Source: Argyresthia goedartella (taxonomy: Eukaryota > Arthropoda > Insecta > Lepidoptera > Argyresthiidae). Taken from it: a DNA stretch of 64,000 nt. Position numbers and translations under genes: made by a program. This document shows, piece by piece, positions 9,701 to 18,401 of this stretch (position 1 is the first letter of the stretch; the number at the start of each line of letters is the position of its first letter). The notes beneath the pieces were generated by a model. That model searched no databases. It saw only the letters and a list, made by a program, of their open reading frames with translations, and had not been told where the DNA came from. The stretch is taken from positions 11,619,501-11,683,500 of the forward strand of contig OX463807.1 in the NCBI GenBank assembly GCA_949825045.1, given 5' to 3'.

Positions 9701-11047
9701 CTCCCTTGTAGATTTATCACAACTTTAATTTTTCCCCATTGTTTTCATATGAAACAATCACCTCTAAGACTTTTACAACACAAAATGGCACCAAAATTAT
9801 ATGAATAGTGACATACAATGACAAAGCTTTTTTTTATTTGAATCTTTCTTTATTTAAATTTGCCACTTCATCCAGACAGTCTTTATTTAGCCAATAAGCT
9901 AGGTGGCTAAACTGTTGTTATTTTGTTGTACAAAATATCATTATTACTTTTTTGTTTTATTATTTCCCCTAACATTATATGATATCATTCTATTTTGAAA
10001 TGATACAATGAACTAAATAATTAATTCTTTACCAAAAAGGGGCTGGTTCCACCCCCTTATCAATACTCTGACCACTCTGACAAGTAGGGGCTTCCGCCCC
10101 CTTATCGACACTGACCAAAGTGGAAACATCGGACCTGATTTTGTTTCATTATTTGAGTAAATAAGGTATTTAATAAAATGGTTGCAGGAAAACAAACACA
10201 TAAACAAAACAAATTAATATCCTTATTCAGCATGAAATGCACCATTTGTACAGAAATTGAATGTATATTGTGTTACAAATGCACATCAACAAATAAAATT
10301 GAAATGGTATATATCTGCTCAATGACGTTGCCCATCAACCATACATTATTTTTGCTAATGATTTTAGATTAGCCAGGCAAAAATGTAACTTACTCGTTCT
10401 TCTCTGCGAGCAGGGCGATCATCCCGACGGGCCTGTATTGGCTTCTTGTTGGGTGGAGGCACAGCATTATAGGTGTTGGACTTGGGGCCTGGTTTATTAT
10501 TCTGGTTAGGCCCACCCTTAGGCAAGACCTGCACTCTAGTCGCATTCCACTTGAATGGCATATTAGGATTAAAAGTAGCCTCGACAAGCACCCTATCATT
10601 GACTTTAGGGGTGACTCCCTTAGCGCACACAGAGAGCTGGTAAAACACGTCATGGTCAACAAATCCGAAGTCGTTGTGTGTTTTAGTCACAGTGCCCGTA
10701 AAGACGCGCTGCTCGTTGGTATTGGGTTGTGAGCTGTGGCTGTTACCCTGGTTGTTCTGGTACATGCCGGAGTTCATGCCTCGGGGAGTAGGATACGCTA
10801 CTACATTTCCCGGGTATATTTGACCTTGAGCCATTTGGTTCATCGGTATTTGGCCTCCCATCGGCATGTTCATTCCGCCTTGCGCTTGCATTATGTTCGG
10901 GTTGAAAACCGGCTGCTGCTGTTGAAAAGGCATCATGCCTTGCTGGCCCATCATGGCATTTGGATCCATGATTTGAGGATTCATGCCGGACATGTTTGTA
11001 TTGACGTTGGAACGGGCCCAAGGAGGGTTTTTACTGCCGCTCTGCAT
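544..11047 (-). CDS. CCAR1: CCAR1 homologue, 5' two thirds (8 exons, partial)
   Basis: Eight minus-strand exons join in phase to give about 735 codons that follow the order of animal CCAR1, a nuclear coactivator and splicing-associated regulator of cell cycle and apoptosis. In order: a Met/Gln/Asn-rich N-terminus starting MQSGSKNPPWA; an S1-like domain (residues about 113-172, with FGFVD and NPNMPFKWNA); an RS-rich stretch; the core with LYIPSDFF, SPSLDG and CKALTGIDLS; VVLFLPDVW; a SAP domain; an acidic Lys-rich linker; and a block ending LLDYRV-DNKEHSFE. Vertebrate CCAR1 is about 1150 residues, so the C-terminal EF-hand-like and coiled-coil part must lie left of the window. The ATG at 11047 is preferred over the upstream in-frame GTG because CCAR1 proteins begin just before KNPPWA. 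Introns are heavily loaded with transposons. The identification is from remembered family sequence, not a search. Confidence 0.93.
935..1248 (-). CDS. CCAR1: CCAR1 exon 7 (SAP end, acidic linker)
   Basis: A 314-nt exon starting at TAAAAG|GACTGC, which completes the SAP domain (LRPALLSRLSKLVKTEEE). The rest is low-complexity Glu, Lys, Ala and Thr with partly repeated units (EKPEASEAKPVEK, EKAETAEAKPLEK), so it may be coiled or disordered. It ends in phase 0 at AAAA|GTAGGT. Vertebrate CCAR1 has a similar charged linker here. Confidence 0.9.
1291..1623. mobile_element. MITE with long inverted repeats (CCAR1 intron 6)
   Basis: The ends TTTATCTACACACATATCAT (from 1291) and its inverse (to 1623) form terminal inverted repeats. 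Similarity continues inward, with mismatches, for roughly 100 bp (AACCGC, CATTATG / CATTGTG). Inside, a segment around TTCAAATTTCGAACGCCG occurs twice, about 70 bp apart. There is no coding capacity and I did not find a convincing target duplication. This is a non-autonomous DNA transposon of unknown superfamily. Confidence 0.65.
1650..1704. repeat. Perfect 20-bp hairpin, 15-nt loop
   Basis: GGCATTAAAACTCTCGAGTG at 1650-1669 is exactly inverted at 1685-1704. It could be a tiny foldback element or a structural signal in the intron. Confidence 0.85.
1779..1935 (-). CDS. CCAR1: CCAR1 exon 6 (first half of SAP domain)
   Basis: A 157-nt exon from ATTTCAG|GAAGAG to AAAG|GTAACA. It begins with an acidic stretch and then THYSKLDLKSIKVDQLRQEL, the first SAP helix, which is nearly the THWSKLDPKTMKVNDLRKEL of vertebrate CCAR1. 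The SAP motif binds nucleic acid, typically AT-rich DNA. It ends one base into a Gly codon that exon 7 completes. Confidence 0.92.
2296..2542 (-). CDS. CCAR1: CCAR1 exon 5 (donor uncertain)
   Basis: The acceptor GCGCAG|GTTCCG completes the Trp codon from exon 4 and gives WFRMAEFYYWR, then SVVLFLPDVWSAQPSRGDW, which matches the VVLFFPDVWH segment of vertebrates. The 3' end is not clear. The next exon needs phase 0, and the only in-phase GT in range is ATT|GTTTGT, a weak donor; a GC donor slightly upstream (GAG|GCACCG) is an alternative. The left coordinate could therefore be off by some tens of bases. Confidence 0.75.
2898..3187 (-). CDS. CCAR1: CCAR1 exon 4 (core)
   Basis: A 290-nt exon from TTTTCAG|GTTATG to CAGTG|GTAAGT. 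It encodes LESLYQKCG, RLIKFLVGQKGK, AIGGPWSPSLDG, TAIRTCKALTGIDLSACTQW, which is the best conserved CCAR block. Phase 0 at the start and 2 at the end fit exons 3 and 5. The upstream intron is about 4 kb and contains the Sailor nest. Confidence 0.93.
3317..3505. repeat. Common lepidopteran repeat, first part
   Basis: Starts with a run of CTGTCTGT then CCGTCCGTATGTCACAG, and continues with GTTGAAACTTGGTATGTAGA and CTGTGAACCGC. I recognise this as the beginning of a very abundant moth interspersed repeat. Its other end appears at 6711-7087, so the copy is split by the A/B block. Confidence 0.6.
4111..5487 (-). pseudogene. DD82E transposase, three lesions
   Basis: The N-terminus (MAPTVSEFPVRKP from 5487) begins a helix-turn-helix region that is broken by a palindromic insertion at 5322-5368, which shifts the frame. 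The main frame resumes with LSTVHRVLAEGKRALEHGS and carries VYTDETY (first Asp), then ends at a TGA at 4691-4693. The same frame continues with VVVVDNAAYH (second Asp) and LPPYHPDFNPIENIW (Glu after 82 residues). Near 4340 a frameshift moves the end into another frame, which supplies an acidic Ser/Asp/Glu tail ending at 4111. All three catalytic residues are still encoded, but the protein cannot be made intact. Confidence 0.88.
5322..5368. repeat. Small palindromic insertion in the transposase
   Basis: The left arm begins CGTTACATCGGCCCAATTGG and the right arm is its inverse with one mismatch; the loop is about 5 nt. It separates two parts of the transposase helix-turn-helix that belong to different frames. 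Confidence 0.8.
6050..6700. repeat. Repeat unit B (uninterrupted copy)
   Basis: Direct repeat of unit A, collinear from TTCACACCTTTCATTCGG to GCGTTAACGCTTGAATCC. It keeps the empty Sailor target as TGTTTACGTT, with the TA at 6513-6514. Confidence 0.75.
6711..7087. repeat. Common lepidopteran repeat, second part
   Basis: Begins at GACCCTTCCAAAGTG, passes GTGTCCCCCCATCT and AAATTGGTTTGAAC, and ends with ACGGAACCCTAAATG, CCGACACGCACTTAGCCGG and a T run. These are the later sections of the same repeat that starts at 3317, in the same order. Confidence 0.6.
7159..7384 (-). CDS. CCAR1: CCAR1 exon 3 (core, ends at GC donor)
   Basis: A 226-nt exon. The acceptor is TTTTCAG|TGCAACC. The coding sequence carries RYSNLYIPSDFF, then TFPPNDPFSLNN, EPADADYRFSAK, all close to vertebrate CCAR1. 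The reading frame runs on past the exon, but homology stops at FSAK, where the genomic sequence is AAG|GCAAGT. That is the consensus of the minor GC-AG intron class, and joining there continues the protein in phase with exon 4. Confidence 0.9.
7557..7702 (-). CDS. CCAR1: CCAR1 exon 2 (Arg/Ser-rich, nuclear)
   Basis: A 146-nt exon with an acceptor at AATTGCAG|AAACGC and a donor at GACAT|GTAAGA. It encodes a run of Arg, Ser and Asp followed by KYVVRMPRIPLD, which opens the CCAR core (vertebrate equivalent RYTVQFSKFSLD). It starts in phase 0 and ends in phase 2, matching both neighbours. The GC-rich composition contrasts sharply with the AT-rich introns. Confidence 0.9.
9011..9270 (+). mobile_element. 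tRNA-derived SINE
   Basis: The head holds a Pol III A box TGGCCGAGTCGG (9023-9034) and a B box GGTTCGAGTCC (9067-9077). The body has TTGATGAGCACGGATGTTTGTA, TATCGTTGTCTAGTACCCA and GGGGCTAGATCAATGTGTG, which I know from lepidopteran SINE families, and it ends in an ATT microsatellite. It is not a tRNA gene because the acceptor and anticodon stems do not pair properly. Confidence 0.8.
9293..9586 (-). pseudogene. Tc1-like transposase, N-terminal fragment
   Basis: An open segment of about 97 codons contains KRKSSHRADLN, GSNELRKEYFGEN and SAHTIRRHFVENKLHRRIAKK, the second helix-turn-helix of Tc1/Tc3 transposases (family pattern TIRRRLHENGLHGRIARKKP). The upstream first helix-turn-helix (CSKTMVFQAMKHLAE) is visible around 9610-9680 in another frame, so a frameshift lies near 9590-9610. 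The catalytic DDE domain is missing. A stop follows at 9293. Confidence 0.7.
10394..11047 (-). CDS. CCAR1: CCAR1 exon 1 (start codon, S1-like domain)
   Basis: Encodes 218 residues. The first 100 are rich in Met, Gln, Asn, Gly and Pro, as expected of a disordered transactivation segment. Residues about 113-172 form the S1-like domain, beginning QRVFTGTVTK and ending near the NPNMPFKWNATRVQVLP motif shared with vertebrate CCAR1 and CCAR2. The tail is Arg-rich. The exon ends in phase 0 at a strong donor, CGA|GTAAGT. Confidence 0.93.
10395..10400 (-). other. CCAR1 intron 1/exon 1 boundary and intron content note
   Basis: Intron 1 (7703-10393) is AT-rich. Apart from the Tc1-like remnant and SINE, I see only two nearly identical 'GGGGCT..CCNCCCCCTTATC' motifs at 10038-10110, with no gene. 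The 7785-8740 part has no recognisable feature. Confidence 0.5.
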
Positions 11048-11059
11048 TTTTGACACAAA

Positions 11060-11300
11060 ACTGATTTACACAATAGCACGAGTATTTGATAAATCCGAAC
11101 ACACAAAAAAAGCAAGTTTATTGGAGGATTTTGCACGAAAACACCACAAAGCAAACAAGCACAAACAATGAAGTCAAAATCAATCAACAATATGGCCGCC
11201 CGCCACCATGCATGCCGGCCATGCGCCGGCCATCCGGAAGGAAACATCGACCACGTGACACCGCTCATTCAAACGAGCGGTTCCTTTCATTCGGTCAATC
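11060..11300 (-). promoter_or_regulatory. Probable CCAR1 promoter region
   Basis: A GC-rich island just upstream of the CCAR1 start codon. It holds an ETS-like CCGGAAG (11234-11240), a palindromic E-box CACGTG (11252-11257), a YY1-like AATATGGCCGCC near 11189-11200 and a short inverted repeat (ACCGCTC ... GAGCGGT). No clear TATA box was placed. The transcription start is unknown. Confidence 0.45.
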
Positions 11301-11489
11301 GCCTAATAGGACCAGATGCCAGGGCCGTAAAACATATTTAAAAAAAAGCTCCCCTCTTCAGGTTAAAATAAAACCCGTTCCACACTGTTACAAAAAAGGC
11401 TTCACAAGCGTTTCCACACGGGGTTTAAAACTGTGTGGATGCTCGTTTGGAACCAAAATTCGTTTGGCCTTTCCACAACTTTTGTGGAC

Positions 11490-11600
11490 GCAATATAATG
11501 ATCGGATTCACAGAGTACATTTAATATATCGGATTCGGACCGCACCCGCGGCAACACGGCAAAAACAGCTGCGCTCTAATTTAGCTAAATTAATTAGGTA
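11490..11600 (+). repeat. Left arm of a 6.2-kb inverted-repeat pair
   Basis: Contains GCAATATAATGAT, ATCGGATTCGGACCGCACCC and GCGGCAACACGGCAAAAACAG. The inverse is found at about 17625-17700, with substitutions and an indel. The two arms enclose the LARD-like element and the CTCCG repeats. Confidence 0.7.
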
Positions 11601-11682
11601 GTTTAAAATTCGACTATTTTTGTTAATATGGCGTAAAATGTGTTGATGGTTTGTTAACTAAGAGTGTGCCCGAGCTAAATAT

Positions 11683-11813
11683 TGTAGTGTAGGCACACCT
11701 GAACCCTACTTACATCTATAAATAGCCTCTTTATTATGATTCATGACTCAATATACAACTGTCTTTCGAACATGTGACTGCCTCATTCCACACCTAATAG
11801 GCCGATCCTTACA
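11683..11813 (+). repeat. 5' LTR, 131 bp
   Basis: Begins TGTAGTGTAGGCACACC and ends CCGATCCTTACA. By eye it is identical to the LTR at 15485-15615. CTATAAATAGCC near 11720 could serve as a TATA box. Confidence 0.95.
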
Positions 11814-11831
11814 TGGCGACCGTGACAGGAC
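11814..11831 (+). other. Primer binding site of the LARD-like element
   Basis: TGGCGACCGTGACAGGAC directly abuts the LTR. TGG pairs with a tRNA 3' CCA. I recall this site in insect Gypsy-type elements, possibly primed by tRNA-Arg. A short palindrome follows (CTACCTC-TCGC-GAGGTAG), which could be a dimerisation hairpin. Confidence 0.8.
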
Positions 11832-12779
11832 AGCCTACCTCTCGCGAGGTAGTGCTGTGCCGAATGGCGATTAAATAAATTCAAATAATATTTAAATAAT
11901 ACTTGAAGAACTTGGAAACGAGAAATATAACGAAGATAAATATATAGAGAAAAAGAACGGGATGACCTATGAAGAGATTAGCGGATTGCAGCCAGAAGAA
12001 GACGGATAAATAGAAGAAAGAAGATAATTATAGAAGAAAGAATATATTTACACAAGAAGAGAAAAGAAAATATTACAGAAGATTTGTGCTGCCGGGTGCC
12101 GGGCGATTTCCTAAGCCTGATGATGTGGAAGCAGGGCGCTGGGCGTAACCGTACGGGTCAAGTGAGGCGCAGCTGGGAGATGTACGGTTCCCAGGATGTG
12201 CTGACTCCGAGCGAGCTGCGTGCGACACGGGCGATGACGTCGTGGCGTCAATGTGTTTTTTGGACAATGGGTTTTATTATACGTATGACATGTAAGTAAA
12301 TTAAATTATTTGTCGATTAGTATATTTAAGTTTTGGCTAGATTTTGTATTGTCAAAGGGTTGACGATACGATCAATATTAATATAATTATTTTTCCAAAT
12401 GAAGATAGCATGAAGTAACTAAAATAGTATTATGATGAATGGCATAGAACGAAAAGTTAGTAGTACAGTATAGTCAGCAAGAGAAGTGTGAATGAACGAT
12501 TGATATTATTTTTTAGGAATGGAGATATTTTTGAAAGCCGAAAAGTAAATAAGTTAGACACGAGTTATTTGGGATGAGATGATTTGACAGTATTTTTTAT
12601 TTTTGAGGAGATTTTGAAAAATCTGGGAATAATGTGATAAAAAGTGTGAAGTATGAAGTTGAAAGTTTTAACTTCTCTTGAGAAGTTATTATAATAGGTC
12701 TGAAAATTGAAATAGGTAATTTTGTGTTTTCTTTACGTTTTAAGACCTGGAGAATCATTTGCAATCATTTTTAGAGTGA

Positions 12780-12780
<1 letters not shown>

Positions 12781-12815
<35 letters not shown>
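12781..12815 (+). repeat. (TG)n microsatellite
   Basis: A run of about 17 TG units inside the LARD-like element, followed by ACGTACGTATGTACGT. Confidence 0.95.
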
Positions 12816-12817
<2 letters not shown>

Positions 12818-15469
12818 TACGTATGTACGTGATCAAAATTATGGAATTCGTTTTCTCAATAACTACTGGACCGAATCGCTTTGATGACCATATCAATCGA
12901 TACGCCACGTCATGACTTAGATCTGAAAGGAGTCTAGAAAAAATCGGTCCAGCGGTTCGTTTTTTATTTGTAAAAAACTGACTTTTTTGAACACGCAACG
13001 TTAATTTTGTATGTAATTCCAAGTATTGAGGGGTAGATGTGGGTTTTTGAGGGTGCTGGTTTCGAATCTTTCATCAGTTTTTTAAAATTCAAAATGGCGG
13101 ACCCACTATGACGTCATCTTTTTCGTGAAAATTCTTTAAATTCGATAAAATTTATTAATTATTGTGTAATGTTAAATTCTTCTCAAGAGAAGTTGCTTGT
13201 ACGGTACTTGCTGCCGAACCGATTATTGTTATTTTTTTGTTTTATAACCGCTAGTATTTTTTTATATTGCATCATAATTCTGATTTACTCCAAATGTACA
13301 ATCAAGTACATAAATGATTCAGTTGTTCATTTGACTTGGTAACAGTCAAAGTTATTCAAAAGTTAAGTATAGAAATTCAATCCAGTGTTCGCAGGCGAAC
13401 CAAATATGGACATGCTACACTGCAGAAGAAACCAAATTAGATTAGAACATAACACATGTTTTGATTACAGAGAAACAGAATTGTTATTATAATAATTAGT
13501 AGTTCATGTTACCGCAGTGCGACTTGTATAGAGCGAAAGATTTTAGTTTCATGCGACTAATATGGAAGATACATAAAAGGTGATGGATGATTGATAGCGA
13601 GTTTAGGGTACCGCAGAGAGATTAAGTATGAAACCATTTTCAAGTTATAATACGGAATGAATTTGAATAGTATGGGATGTATAAATTTCATATTGTGTAT
13701 GTATGTACAAAATATTTAGTATGCAAAAGAAGTTCAGCTTTAATCACAGATATACTTAAAAAAAAAAACGTACGACGGAACCACTAACGTTAGTTTATCA
13801 TAAAAGTTTGTTTAGAAATTGTACTTGCATTTATTTTACAGATTGCATTCGAGTTTATTAATAGAATTATAGTCTGACCAGCGGATATGGTCACTTCGGA
13901 TTCGGATACTTCATAAAAGTGAGAAAATATTGGTTGATAGTGAGAGTTGAAAGGTATGAATATGAAATGGAATGAAAAGTTAACCACTGATGTGAAGATT
14001 TATTTAATATTTGCAAGTTTTAAGTTATGTTATGTAAGTACGTATTACCTAATAAAGTTATATTTTTGTTTGGATTTGGGAATGTAGATTAATGTTGTCG
14101 TTAGGAATAAAAAGTATGAATTTGAGAGAGGGTATGGAATGTGCAGGATAGGTTACTCTAGGCCACAGAGTAAGTTAGTTGGGAACACTTCGTTTGTTAA
14201 GTTTTCGAGAAAAGTAGGACTGATCATCCAATCTTTACAGAATGTCTTAAAATTCGAAGGATTCATATGGATTGAGTTTAAGTTATGTTTTTAGTGTGGT
14301 ACGTGACTATTGGCGAGATCGATATGTCATTGTATTTTCATCAAAGTCTCAAAGGTACAAGGTACAAGGCACGAATCCTTCCTCTTCGATCATGATGTGA
14401 ACGAGTTTCCTTCGTGAGAAAGTTGGATATCGATGACCTAATAAGCTCGCGAGCAGGCTCAGGCAAGTATAGACCTGGAGCCAGGTACTAGTAGTCTATG
14501 TATTTAAGTATTATTATAAAAAGTACCTTATAAAGTAAATACCTGTGTGTATAAAAAGTACCTATAAATGTGCACTCACTACATGTGAATATTAAGGGTC
14601 CGGATCCCGATAATTAAAGTACCTATATGAAGTGATAAGGAGATTATAATAAAGACTTTGTTTGAAAGAGATTGTTTATGAAAAGAAAAGTACATTTTGA
14701 TGGGTTTTGAAAAGATGGTTATTATATTATGTTTATGTAGAGTGTTTTTTGGATAAGAAAGTAATAATGAGATTTATGACAAATATAAAAATGGTATTTA
14801 CTAGATATATAAAAAAAAAAGAAGTTTGAATAAAACATAGACAAAGAGTTATTTGTTAGTGTTGTAGTTAGTAATTTTGAGAGTATGATAGTAAATTAGA
14901 AGTATTGTTTTTGTTATTGAGAGCATGTACTTAAGTAGAGATTAAAGTCTGTTTTTGTTGTCTGGTATGCAAGTAAGAAAATGAATGAGTTTAAATATTG
15001 CTGAAAGAGAAAGCAAAAATAAATAAATGTTATTGTCGCCAACCCTACCCCTAAAACAGATAGATATTTTAGTTTCGTGTATTTACTTGTGTATGTACTT
15101 ATTCGTTTATTTCGTGTATTCAAAATTAGTTTTAGAAAATACATAACCTGATGTTCTTATGTAATCATTATCAATGTACTTTAATGAAGTTGTTTAAAAA
15201 TAGGTGTTAAAAAGGGGTGAGAAATAGTAATAAATGGTTATAGTTGATTTTGATAGTATTGAAAAAATTGTATCCAGCAAACAAAAATATAAAAGGTTTT
15301 CATTTGTTATATTTTTTACAGATTTTAAATTTTCAATTGATATTTTACACAGGTGATTTATTTTATTGTTATTTTTACAGAAATTAGTTACTTATTAGAT
15401 TGTTGTTTTGATGTTATTAGATCTAAATTGTTAAATGTCATAAAAATTATATGCATATTTTTTACTTTC

Positions 15470-15484
15470 AAAAAAGGGGGAAGG
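15470..15484 (+). other. Polypurine tract
   Basis: AAAAAAGGGGGAAGG immediately before the 3' LTR, in the expected position for plus-strand priming. Confidence 0.9.
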
Positions 15485-15615
15485 TGTAGTGTAGGCACAC
15501 CTGAACCCTACTTACATCTATAAATAGCCTCTTTATTATGATTCATGACTCAATATACAACTGTCTTTCGAACATGTGACTGCCTCATTCCACACCTAAT
15601 AGGCCGATCCTTACA
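15485..15615 (+). repeat. 3' LTR, 131 bp
   Basis: Identical by eye to the 5' LTR. It is followed by ATAT (15616-15619), matching 11679-11682. Confidence 0.95.
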
Positions 15616-15619
15616 ATAT

Positions 15620-16240
15620 GTTCAGAATTGTAATTCTGATAAAATAATTGATCACGGAACAACAGACATCTATTAGGTATTCATATTTTATAAGTATACA
15701 ACTTGAAACAAAACCATAACTACCTTCATTATTAGGCAATACACTACATGCTGCTCAAGTTTCGCTTTTGTGAGAAACGTCCACCCTGAAACACCGCGGC
15801 GCGGCGTCTCGTTTCGTTTTGTCTCTTAGCACTTAACAATATATGGAAGTACTTTTGACGATAAAACTTTAGCCGTTCACTCATATTTATTACACGATAT
15901 ACACAAGCGCACTGATAGGTTAGACCTTGGCAATTCGAATGAATAAACTGTAAGTTTGAAGCTAATTCTAGAGACATATTAGGTATGTACTCACTTCACA
16001 ACTGATCAGCTAATGCTTATTGTTAGATAGTTAAGTATAACACAATTTTAATTTAGATACATATCTAATAGAACAACAATAACCTACTTAGTATCTATTG
16101 GAATCATTTTAGAAAGCGGGCAGTTTCAGATACTTTTTCCGATTTTTCCTATGCATTGTAGGTGCTATGTATTAGAGACGATATCAAAAAACGCGAAGTT
16201 TTCGAGTTTTTTTCAAAACGCCAATTGCTAGCATTCGATA
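15620..16240. other. No gene recognised
   Basis: AT-rich DNA with a small open frame (15744-15977, minus) that I do not recognise. A segment at about 16108 (TTAGAAAGCGGGCAGTTT) recurs inverted near 17545, so it may belong to the older element bounded at 11490 and 17700. Confidence 0.4.
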
Positions 16241-17420
16241 CGGTGGGGATGAGGAAATATTAGAGTGGGGAACGACGGATTTTTCCTATTTTTAGCCACA
16301 ATAATATACTCTAGCCAAATTTTGGCTTTTATATGCCTACGCTCCGCTCCGCTACGCTCCGGGCTTGCTTCTTCTAAGTTTCAACGTAACCTTTAACCCA
16401 ATTGAAAGGCTTGGTTTTAGAATCGTTCCCTCTTGTTCCCCTTTTAATTTAATTATAATGAGGAGTGTGATCGATAGATGGTAGTAACTTTTCCTAACAA
16501 AGTGCTTTTCTTTAAGTGAGGAAATGAGCAGTTTTTTATGAACGAAACGTAAGAATTGACGTAACGAAATGTCAATAAGACCATACATAGACAAGTTTTC
16601 AAGTAGAGGGAAAAGCTTTTTAAAAACAACTTTTTATTGGAAAATCTTAATACTACTTAAAATGACTGCTCGATTTGGAGAGACAGACAACTAACTTAGG
16701 CTAACTTAAACACGTCTGTACGATTCGAGTCCAGACGACTAATTGTCTTTGTCCCACGGCTCTACGGGCTGCCAGGAAGCAGACCACGTCATCTCAACTC
16801 TTGAAAGTCACTCTTGTACTAACAAAGTATCATAGATGGGCAGAAATGCTTTCTAGGAACCCATCGGTACCTATGAGATAAGTGCTGATGAAGCGTTGAC
16901 AGTCAGCACTTCAGGTCGAGAGGAAAATATAACTACATAGTCAATATTATGACATATTGTCAATATTATTGTCATTATTGTACGTTTGTGGGCAAAAATA
17001 ACCAACCATTCGTGACGCCATTCCGTTTTCTAGTAGATTCGCGAATGTTCTCTTTTCTTGTTCTCTCGATATTTACAGACAAAAATAACTGGCTAAAGTA
17101 GGTTATTGTGGCTACTTTGCAAAGGCTTCCCTCCGCTCCGCTCCGGTTTAGCTTCTTCAACGTTCTAACCTAATCTTTAACCCAAATTAAAAGTAACCAC
17201 AATAGCCTACTCTAGGCAGTCGTTTTTGTTCGCATACGTTTCACTCCGCTCCGCTCCGGTTTAGCTTCTTCAACGTTTTAACCTAACCTATAACCCGATT
17301 GAAATTTAGCCACAATAAACTACTCTAGCCAAATATGGCATACGCAACGCTCCGCTGCGCTGCGGAGTTGCTTTTTCTAAGTTCTAACCAAACGTAGCAT
17401 ATTTTGAGGTTATTATTGCG
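16241..17420. repeat. CTCCG-rich interspersed repeat cluster
   Basis: Four segments carry CTCCGCTCCGCTCCGG-like runs (about 16337, 17132, 17246, 17350). Each is followed by a version of TTTAGCTTCTTCAACGTT and preceded or followed by AGCCACAATA-type blocks; some blocks are inverted. The class is unresolved. Confidence 0.6.
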
Positions 17421-17624
17421 TGTTGTATTATTGTGTGTCATTACCTGAAAAACTATTGAGTTGCGACACCTGAAACTTTTAGAACGTGTTTAAAATGACC
17501 CAAATTATCTATCAAACAATCACCAAAGCCCTAGCAAACCGCCCGTTTTCTAAAGTCTAGCCGACTAAGTACCTATGTACATACTTATTCTATAATAACA
17601 AATAAGTCCGACTATTGCTAAAAT

Positions 17625-17700
17625 ACAGCACAACTGTTTTTGTCTTGTTGCCGCGGGTGCGGTCCGAATCCGATCAATATATTGCTAATCATTATATTGC
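17625..17700 (-). repeat. Right arm of the 6.2-kb inverted-repeat pair
   Basis: Read on the minus strand it gives GCAATATAATGATTAGC, ATCGGATTCGGACCGCACCC and GCGGCAACAAGACAAAAACAG, matching the left arm at 11490. It may be the terminus of an older DNA transposon. Confidence 0.7.
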
Positions 17701-17729
17701 TTTTTACTAAACAATGACGTATTTTTTAA

Positions 17730-18401
17730 CCTCTCAGTATCCGAACGCATCAATAGCTGCAAAGTCAAAATACCGTTGGTTACCACGCGCAGCTATTGAT
17801 GCGCGGGTGACGCTATGTTTACAAACCGGTATTTTGGTACAATTTTAGTGCATAATGTTGGCATGCTTGGCAAGTGTAAAGGCGGCAAACTCTACCATGA
17901 ACATATTTGTCTGTGGTGTTTCGTTGAAAAAATTATTCAGACTGGAAAAACAAAATCACTTTTTCTCGCGCGCGATTTTTGACTGATCTTTTCCGAGCTT
18001 TTATGGTGAATATTGAATTGTTTCTATAAGAACACACTAATGTTTTTATTGTTTTGAAAAGGTTATCTTGTGTAGATTACGTAGGTATCAAACAACATGT
18101 ATATTTGTTGATGTTTTTCTCATGTCGGCTAGATTTGTCTCGAGAGGGAACATTTTCATAGAAGTCGGTGATTCTCATGTCGGTACAAAAATAAACTAAG
18201 GTCACAGTGACATTTTTTTCGCATAAACTAAGAGAGGGTTTCATTAGCTACTCAGATCTACAATTCGTATAGTTCTAAGAGTTACCATTCCAACAGAATC
18301 ACTTGATACGTCAGTAAAGTGCCGCGCGCGGGTGGGCTCAAAATATGCCGCGGGCGCGGATCCTAGCTGTTTCGCGCCGGGGCGGCCCGGATTCGCGGAG
18401 G
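17730..18401. mobile_element. piggyBac-like MITE with TTAA target
   Basis: A 672-bp segment lies between TTAA at 17726-17729 and TTAA at 18402-18405. It begins CCTCTCAGTATCCG and ends with the inverse of CCTCCGCGAATCCG. Subterminal hairpins are present: CGCATCAATAGCTGC (17746-17760) pairs with its exact inverse at 17789-17803. There is no coding capacity. TTAA duplication and a short CCT end fit piggyBac-derived MITEs, though the inverted repeats are short and diverged. Confidence 0.55.

Larger units (their letters stand above)
8740..9930 (-). mobile_element. Tc1-like element remnant with complex ends
   Basis: Bounds are approximate. A Tc1-type transposase fragment sits at 9293-9700. On either side lie sequences that also occur, inverted and without the transposase, at about 48600-48990: the ACTGGTTTTACCTGACTGAATTACT block at 8800-8900, and TCTTTATTTAGCCAATAAGC at about 9880. 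A SINE is inserted at 9011-9270. It lies in CCAR1 intron 1. Confidence 0.55.
11683..15615 (+). mobile_element. Non-coding LTR retrotransposon (LARD/TRIM-like)
   Basis: 3933 bp bounded by two identical 131-bp LTRs that begin TG and end CA, with a 4-bp target duplication ATAT on both sides. A primer binding site directly follows the left LTR and a 15-nt purine tract directly precedes the right LTR, so orientation is plus. The 3.67-kb interior is AT-rich with no open frame above about 85 codons and no gag-pol motif. It must have moved with proteins from another element. The identical LTRs point to a recent insertion. It sits between the arms of an older inverted-repeat pair. Confidence 0.92.

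Noticed and set aside
11086..11601. A 171-codon plus-strand ORF upstream of CCAR1
   Set aside because: It covers the promoter island and the left inverted-repeat arm; low-complexity and biased composition suggest chance.
15744..15977. A small gene
   Set aside because: 77 codons with no recognisable domain, no splice context and a position within repeat-rich DNA.
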